This document shows positions 59,361 to 64,000 of a stretch of DNA of 64,000 bases, piece by piece. Numbering within the stretch: position 1 is the first letter of the stretch; each line of letters starts with the position of its first letter. The DNA is from Aquimonas voraii. GTDB taxonomy: Bacteria > Pseudomonadota > Gammaproteobacteria > Xanthomonadales > Xanthomonadaceae. The stretch covers positions 124,001 through 188,000 of the forward strand of contig NZ_FNAG01000003.1 of the NCBI RefSeq assembly GCF_900101825.1, in the 5' to 3' direction. The notes beneath the pieces were generated by a model. It was not told the origin of the DNA. It saw nothing but the letters and a program-made list of their open reading frames with translations, and made no database searches. Both the position numbers and the translations under genes were made by a program.

Positions 59361-62300
59361 TCATCGACGCGGGCTCTCGACCGGGCCGAGGTAGCTCGCA
59401 GGCGGCTCGCCGCGCCACAGCTCGATGCGCTGGAACACCAGGCCGGAATCGACTCGCCAGAGTTTCAGCAGCTGCGGCCCTGCGCTGACCCGATGGCGGC
59501 TGCGACCGATGTAGATGTTGTCGGCGACGGCCCGCTCCCAGGCCAGGTAGTGCGGATGGCCGGGGCTGGGTTCGAGCTGCAGGCGCACGATCTGCGGCGG
59601 CTCGTCGCCGATCGACACCGCATAGCGCAGGCCGCCGTTGCCCTGCTGGTCGAGCGTGGGCGACAGATGCACCCGAACCTCGACCTCGCCGTCGGTGTGC
59701 AGATGCACTGCGTACTCCAGTCGCGCGCTGTCGCCGCCGGGCTGTAGGGCAGCGGTGGTGGGTGGCAGCGGGGTGACGCCGGCGTGGGTGCGGCCGAGAT
59801 TCGGGATGACCTCCCAGGCGATTCCCGCAGCTGCCGTCGCGCGGTCGAAGTGGGCCGCTTCGATGACGATATGGCCATCGCCTTCGATGAAGCCCCGCGC
59901 TTCACCGTCAACGCTTGGCACCTGCACCGGAACCTCGATCGTCACCTCGGTCAGTTCGTCGCCGTGCACGACCACTTGGCCGCGGTGCTCGCCGGGCGGC
60001 AGGTGGGCGAAGTCGACCTCGACGCTCAGGGCCACCACATCCTCGATCGCGCCCGCTTCGGGATGGATGCGCAGCCAGGGCTGCGAAGTTGCGGTGGTGT
60101 AGTGCAGCGCCTGCGCGCCGCGGTTGAAAGCTTCGACGCGCCGGCTGCGCGCGGTGTAGGGATCGAGCGCCGGCAGCACGGCGCGGCGCGCCGGCTGCGG
60201 CCATCCGCGCGGATCGCCTTCGACCTGCACGCCCAGGGTTCCCGACTCGCGTACATCGACCGTCGCCAGCGCCGGCAGCACGTTGCGTTCGGGCTGCTGC
60301 CAGTGGGTGTAGCCGATGCGCGCCTGCGACATCATCCCGGTCCACTTGCCCTCGGCGATGTCCTGCTCATAGACCCGTGCAAGCTCTCCGTCGCGGGCGA
60401 ACAGACGGCGAGCCTCTTCGGCCCATGCGTTGGCAGAAGCACGGCCCTGGGTGGCGTACAGCCGGTTGCGTGCAACCGCCGCATACAGCCGATGCAGGTT
60501 GTCGAGCGCCAGCACCGGATACTCGACCAGCTGATACCAAGAGGCACGCTGCGAGGGCGCAAGCGTGGAAGCGATGCGCTGCGTCTGCGCGACCAGATCG
60601 GCCCATTCGGCAAGCACCCGTTCGGACTCGTTGAAGTGCAGCAGGCGATAGGTGTCGGCATCGAGCAGCTCGGGCTTGCGGCGGGCGCTGTACTGTCCGT
60701 AGCGGCTCAGGATCTCGCCGATCTCCTCCGCATGCTCCGGCCCGAACTGCTCTGCCGCCCAGCGCGCCGGATAGCGCCGCAGCGCCTGCAGATCCATGCG
60801 ATCCGGCGCCCAGGCCTGGTCCAGGAAGACGCTGATCGGCAGTTCCATCGGTTTGATGTCGCCGACGTTGACGATCCAGAGCCGGTCGACGCCGTGCGTC
60901 CAGGCCAGGCGCATCTGCTCCCAGCTGCGCTCGATCTGATTGGTGTTGAGCCACTTGTAGTTGCGCGGGTCGCCGACGTAGTCGAAGTGGTAGTAGACGC
61001 CGTAGCCACCGGTGCGGGTCGCGCCCGGCGTCGGCAGGCGGCGGAGGTTGCCCCAGTTGTCATCGGCGAACAGCAGGGTGACGTCGTCAGGAACCCGCAT
61101 GCCGGCGTCGTAATAGTCCTGGACCTCCTTGTAGAGGGCCCACACCTGCGGCGTGCGCTCGGGCGCGTGGCCAGTGACGTCGGCAATGATCGTCCGCTGG
61201 TCGGCGACGATGCGTTGCAGCAAGTCCGTAGCGGTGTGATCGCTCATCGCTTCGTCGCCATCGCCGCGCATGCCGAGCGTCAGCACCGCCTCGCGTCCCT
61301 GCAGGCGCTCGACGCCCTCGCGCCAGAACGCGCGCAGGCGCTCGCCGTTGCGGGCGTAGTCCCAAGGGCCTTCACCGTAGCGCGTCCATTCGACATGCGC
61401 CCGCATCATTGGCTCATGGTGCGAGGTGCCGATCACCATGCCCATCGCATCCGCGAGCGCGGCGTTCTCGGGGTCGTCATCGTAGAAGGCGCGTCCCCAC
61501 ATCGCCGGCCACAGGTAGTTGCCCTTGAGGCGCAGGATCAGCTCGAACACGCGTTCGTAGAAGCGGTGGTTGCTGCCGCCGAAGGTGGCGCGCGTCCACG
61601 CGCCGAGCGCGGGCTCTTCGTCGTTGATGAAGATGCCGCGATAGCGCACGGCCGGCGCATCGAGCAGGCGACCGGGGCTCACCCAGGCCTGCGCACGTCG
61701 CGGAATCGGCACGTCGGCCCAGAAGGTCCAGGGCGATACGCCCAGCCTGCGCACCAACTCGTAGAGTCCGAACACGGTGCCGCGGCGATCCGCGCCGACG
61801 ATGACCAGCGCCCGCTCGATGCCGTCCTCGGGCTGGTAGACGACCTGCAGCGAGTAGGCTTCCCAGCGCCCGAGCAGATCGTTCACCTCCAGCTTGCCAG
61901 CGGCTGCCAGACGATCGATGCGCGGGCTCAGACCAAGCGTGCCGGCGATGATCGCGTGCGCCGCGTCAGCGGCGGGCTCCGAGCCCGCCAGCGACTGCAG
62001 ATCCTTGCGCACTGCCGCCCCCGCGCGCTGCACGGCTTCTGCATCCTCGGGGTCGATCAGCAGCGGCAAGGGGCGGCCGCTTTCGATCAGCGCCAGTGCG
62101 CCGGTGATGGGGCGATCGAGCACGCTGGCGGGTGCGGGGCAGGGAGGAGCGGCAGGCGTTGCCGCGCCGGCCACGTAGTCGCGCAGCCAGCGCAGGGCAG
62201 GGCGCTCACGGTTTTCTTCGTCGATCAGATAGGCCCGCTGTTCCTGTCGCCACAGACCGGGCCGGAAGCCCCAGAGGGTGATGCCGGCCACGGATGGATG

Positions 62301-63161
62301 TTCCCAGAACAGCGGGAAGATCCGCTGGTAGTGCGCGAGCTGATCGGCATCGGTGTAGCCGTCGATGTCGAGCTCAGTCACATACAGGGGCAGGCCGCTC
62401 GCGCCGAGCAGATCAAGCGCAGCGCGATGCACCTCGACCGGTGTCTCGCAGCTGGTCGAGAAGGCATGGCCCTGCACGCCGACCGCGTCGATCAGTCCGC
62501 GCGTCTGCAGCAGATCGACGATCTCCCGATAGCGTCTGCTGTTGTCGGGGCTGTTGGTGATGCTGTAGTCATTCAGCAGCAGCTGCGCATGCGGGAAGTG
62601 CTGGCGCGCGAGCCTGAAGCTCTCGATGATCCAATCCCAGCCGGTCTTGCCGGCGCCGCCGAGGGCTTCGCAGTAGTTGCCGCCGTCGACGTCATCGCTG
62701 CAGGGCGGGTCGTGCAGGGGCTCGTTCACCACCTCGACGATCTCGATATCGGGGTAGCGCTCGGCGACTGCTGCGAACCACTGCTCGATCTCGGCGCGCT
62801 GTTCGTCGATCGGCAGATGACGGATCCATTCCGGCTGCTGGTTGCCCCAGACCAGTACATGGAACTGGAACGGCATGCCGTGCTCGCGCGCGTACCGGTA
62901 GGCCTCGTCCAGCGCCGTCCAGTCCATCACGTCGCGTACGGCCTCGACTTCACCCCACTTGCCGGCATTCTCGGGGCTGAGCTTGTTCCAGTACTGAGCG
63001 AAGCCCTCGCGTTGGGGTGCGCTGAACGCGGCGCCCAGAAACTTCGCCTGATCCTCCGCCAGCGGCTGCGCGTCAGCGATCCCCGGCGCCAGCGCCAACA
63101 GCCACAGGGCCAGGAACACGCGGGCCAGCAGGCGGGCGTCAGTGCTTGTGTGCAAGCTCAT
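59361..63161 (-). CDS. Secreted GH10 xylanase-GH115 alpha-glucuronidase fusion
   Basis: A 1266-residue exported two-enzyme protein. The signal peptide (VFLALWLLALAPGIADA) ends near residue 31. Residues 33-335 are a GH10 endoxylanase with acid/base E147 (VVNEPLHD) and nucleophile E263 (VTELDIDG). From about 350 to the end is a GH115 alpha-glucuronidase, which removes (4-O-methyl)glucuronic acid from xylan. Its motifs include YRGIFINDEEP, LKGNYLWPAMWGRAFYDDDP, GTSHHEPMMRAH and FADDNWGNLRRLP. Together they would cut glucuronoxylan and clear its side groups. GGGAG precedes the ATG. It is divergent from a sugar transporter, with operators between. Confidence 0.93.
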   Translation of the reverse strand: MSLHTSTDARLLARVFLALWLLALAPGIADAQPLAEDQAKFLGAAFSAPQREGFAQYWNKLSPENAGKWGEVEAVRDVMDWTALDEAYRYAREHGMPFQFHVLVWGNQQPEWIRHLPIDEQRAEIEQWFAAVAERYPDIEIVEVVNEPLHDPPCSDDVDGGNYCEALGGAGKTGWDWIIESFRLARQHFPHAQLLLNDYSITNSPDNSRRYREIVDLLQTRGLIDAVGVQGHAFSTSCETPVEVHRAALDLLGASGLPLYVTELDIDGYTDADQLAHYQRIFPLFWEHPSVAGITLWGFRPGLWRQEQRAYLIDEENRERPALRWLRDYVAGAATPAAPPCPAPASVLDRPITGALALIESGRPLPLLIDPEDAEAVQRAGAAVRKDLQSLAGSEPAADAAHAIIAGTLGLSPRIDRLAAAGKLEVNDLLGRWEAYSLQVVYQPEDGIERALVIVGADRRGTVFGLYELVRRLGVSPWTFWADVPIPRRAQAWVSPGRLLDAPAVRYRGIFINDEEPALGAWTRATFGGSNHRFYERVFELILRLKGNYLWPAMWGRAFYDDDPENAALADAMGMVIGTSHHEPMMRAHVEWTRYGEGPWDYARNGERLRAFWREGVERLQGREAVLTLGMRGDGDEAMSDHTATDLLQRIVADQRTIIADVTGHAPERTPQVWALYKEVQDYYDAGMRVPDDVTLLFADDNWGNLRRLPTPGATRTGGYGVYYHFDYVGDPRNYKWLNTNQIERSWEQMRLAWTHGVDRLWIVNVGDIKPMELPISVFLDQAWAPDRMDLQALRRYPARWAAEQFGPEHAEEIGEILSRYGQYSARRKPELLDADTYRLLHFNESERVLAEWADLVAQTQRIASTLAPSQRASWYQLVEYPVLALDNLHRLYAAVARNRLYATQGRASANAWAEEARRLFARDGELARVYEQDIAEGKWTGMMSQARIGYTHWQQPERNVLPALATVDVRESGTLGVQVEGDPRGWPQPARRAVLPALDPYTARSRRVEAFNRGAQALHYTTATSQPWLRIHPEAGAIEDVVALSVEVDFAHLPPGEHRGQVVVHGDELTEVTIEVPVQVPSVDGEARGFIEGDGHIVIEAAHFDRATAAAGIAWEVIPNLGRTHAGVTPLPPTTAALQPGGDSARLEYAVHLHTDGEVEVRVHLSPTLDQQGNGGLRYAVSIGDEPPQIVRLQLEPSPGHPHYLAWERAVADNIYIGRSRHRVSAGPQLLKLWRVDSGLVFQRIELWRGEPPASYLGPVESPRR

Positions 63162-63342
63162 CAGTGGCTCCCGTGTCAGGGCGGTCCCGTTGGGCGAACG
63201 GGGCAGAGCGCGCGGTCGACGCCCGCGACGGCGAGCTGACCTCATCGCTCCGCGGCGCTCGCTGTCTGCGACTGGCAGATTCAGAGGGCACCCGTAGACG
63301 CGTGCTCGCCGACCCCATTCCGCCGCTGGCATGCCCGCGAAA

Positions 63343-63356
63343 TGCTAGCGCTACCA
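63343..63356. promoter_or_regulatory. LacI-type operator resembling the xyl-box, site 1
   Basis: TGCTAGCGCTACCA reads TGGTAGCGCTAGCA on the other strand, differing at one position from the xylan box TGGTAGCGCTAACA that I recall from Xanthomonas campestris. It lies in the divergent xylan spacer, 182 bases before the GH10-GH115 start. Confidence 0.8.
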
Positions 63357-63409
63357 TTAACACAGGAGCGGCCATTTTCCATGTTGCTGCGCAGCGTGCG
63401 CTGCATGAA

Positions 63410-63423
63410 TGGGAGCGCTACCG
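63410..63423. promoter_or_regulatory. LacI-type operator resembling the xyl-box, site 2
   Basis: TGGGAGCGCTACCG keeps the palindromic AGCGCT core with similar flanks. It is centred 67 bases from site 1, on the transporter side, and probably binds the same regulator. Confidence 0.65.
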
Positions 63424-63462
63424 TTGAGTTGTGACTTTAGTGAGCGCCCCTCCGCTCCCCGT

Positions 63463-63515
63463 CCGTGAGTGGGCTTGCACAGCAGGTTCGTGCAGGCCTC
63501 ACTCGCGGTTTTTTT
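63463..63515 (+). terminator. Intrinsic terminator in the leader of the transporter gene
   Basis: CCGTGAGTG then GCTTGCAC pair with GTGCAGGC and CACTCGCGG (two G-U pairs, small internal bulge) around AGCAGGTTC, followed by seven T residues at 63509-63515. It lies between the operators and the transporter start (63687), so it would end a short leader RNA. Confidence 0.75.
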
Positions 63516-63686
63516 CCCGGCTCGGCGATGATCGGCGTGCCTCGTGCCGGGCAGGCTGCGGCCAGCGTGTCGGTGGGGCGCGTTGGTGGGGTTCCGCGCT
63601 GTGGAGGCCCTTGGACCTCACGCATAGCGTCGACCCGCTCCGGCCCATCGCCACAGCTGGCGCACGCAAGGGGAGAACGGATCCAC

Positions 63687-64000
63687 ATGCAGACCCACCC
63701 GGCGACCGAACCGCTCAGCGTCCGCGAGAAGCTGGGGTACAGCCTGGGCGACTTGGCGGCCAATCTGATCTTCCAGACCCTGGTGACCTTCCTCGCCTTC
63801 TTCTACACCGACGTCTACCGCATACCCGCTTCGACGGCGGCCAGCATCATCTTCTTCGTCGGGCTGCTGGGCGCGTTCGTGTTCACTCCGATGGTCGGGC
63901 TGCTCGCCGATCGCACGCGCTCGCGTTGGGGCAAGTTCCGGCCCTGGATCCTGTGGACCGCACTGCCCTTCGGCGTGCTGTCCCTGCTCGCCTTCAGCAC
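63687..64000 (+). CDS. GPH-family sugar:cation symporter, 3' end outside the window
   Basis: The first 104 residues of a major-facilitator transporter of the glycoside-pentoside-hexuronide group (MelB/XynP type). It opens EPLSVREKLGYSLGDLAANL, then a first helix FQTLVTFLAFFYTDVY and a second helix IIFFVGLLGAFVFTPMVGLL. The group signature is ADRTRSRWGKFRPWILW between helices. GGGGAG lies upstream of the ATG. Given its divergence from the GH10-GH115 gene and the operators, xylo-oligosaccharide or glucuronate uptake is likely. The gene runs off the window edge. Confidence 0.9.
   Translation, partial: MQTHPATEPLSVREKLGYSLGDLAANLIFQTLVTFLAFFYTDVYRIPASTAASIIFFVGLLGAFVFTPMVGLLADRTRSRWGKFRPWILWTALPFGVLSLLAFS

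Noticed and set aside
59784..63239. Very long antisense frame (over 1100 codons) opposite the GH10-GH115 gene
   Set aside because: The sense strand encodes two recognisable enzyme domains. The antisense product is Ala/Arg/Gln/His-rich low-complexity, as expected for a shadow frame in high-GC DNA.
63146..63427. Small plus-strand frame in the xylan spacer
   Set aside because: It overlaps the signal peptide region of the GH10-GH115 gene and both operators, and its product has no features.

Overview
The window is about 64 kb of uniformly high-GC chromosomal DNA. It most likely comes from a Lysobacterales (Xanthomonadales) gammaproteobacterium. The reasons are the gene set (groESL with a CIRCE operator, hflKC, a cutA/dsbD neighbourhood, PaiB, GH115), dispersed GGTGGGCC...GGCCCACC palindromes and GGGATTCG repeats, several secreted proteins ending in F-x-[DN]-G-F-E, and operators that resemble the Xanthomonas xylan box. 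I cannot name a genus. I saw no rRNA, tRNA, CRISPR array, prophage or transposase.

Layout. 1-9.1 kb: the end of a TonB-dependent receptor, a GNAT acetyltransferase, a YadG/YadH-type ABC exporter operon with a 47-residue DUF3096 gene, then a co-directional run of ferredoxin reductase-like enzyme, secreted S33 peptidase and a NatA/NatB-type ABC exporter. 9.1-16.4 kb: repeat-rich spacer, UbiB-type kinase, hflK-hflC, PaiB-like and YidB-like proteins. 16.5-25.5 kb: redox and proteostasis genes, namely dsbD-tlpA on the minus strand, a secreted endonuclease I, cutA, and groES-groEL followed by a strong terminator and a broken partial copy of groEL. 25.5-33.2 kb: an unrecognised gene, an enolase-superfamily enzyme and three secreted proteins of a cysteine-pair repeat/GFE-tail group. 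33.5-42.3 kb: a PAS-(GGDEF)-EAL protein and a 1863-residue DUF11-repeat surface protein, which share an upstream motif. 42.5-45.6 kb: DNA alkylation repair (ogt plus an Ada-AlkA fusion), a DUF1287 protein with a hexanucleotide repeat in its signal peptide, and a DUF4242 protein. 45.6-54.4 kb: a beta-helix secreted protein, a TPR Ser/Thr kinase with its ECF-type sigma factor, rraA and a second Ser/Thr kinase. 54.7-59.3 kb: YciI-like protein, M24 peptidase, and two near-identical GT25 genes flanking a DUF3592 gene. 59.4-64 kb: a xylan locus with a GH10-GH115 fusion enzyme divergent from a GPH-type sugar transporter cut by the window edge.

How the genes fit together. The clearest functional unit is the xylan locus: the secreted GH10-GH115 enzyme would cut glucuronoxylan, the divergent transporter would import products, and two LacI-type operators lie between them. 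DsbD and the TlpA-like protein form a periplasmic reducing pair. GroES/GroEL are under HrcA-CIRCE control. The PAS-EAL protein and the adhesin may be co-regulated. Much of the remaining novelty lies in secreted proteins with shared C-terminal tails and in intergenic inverted-repeat elements.
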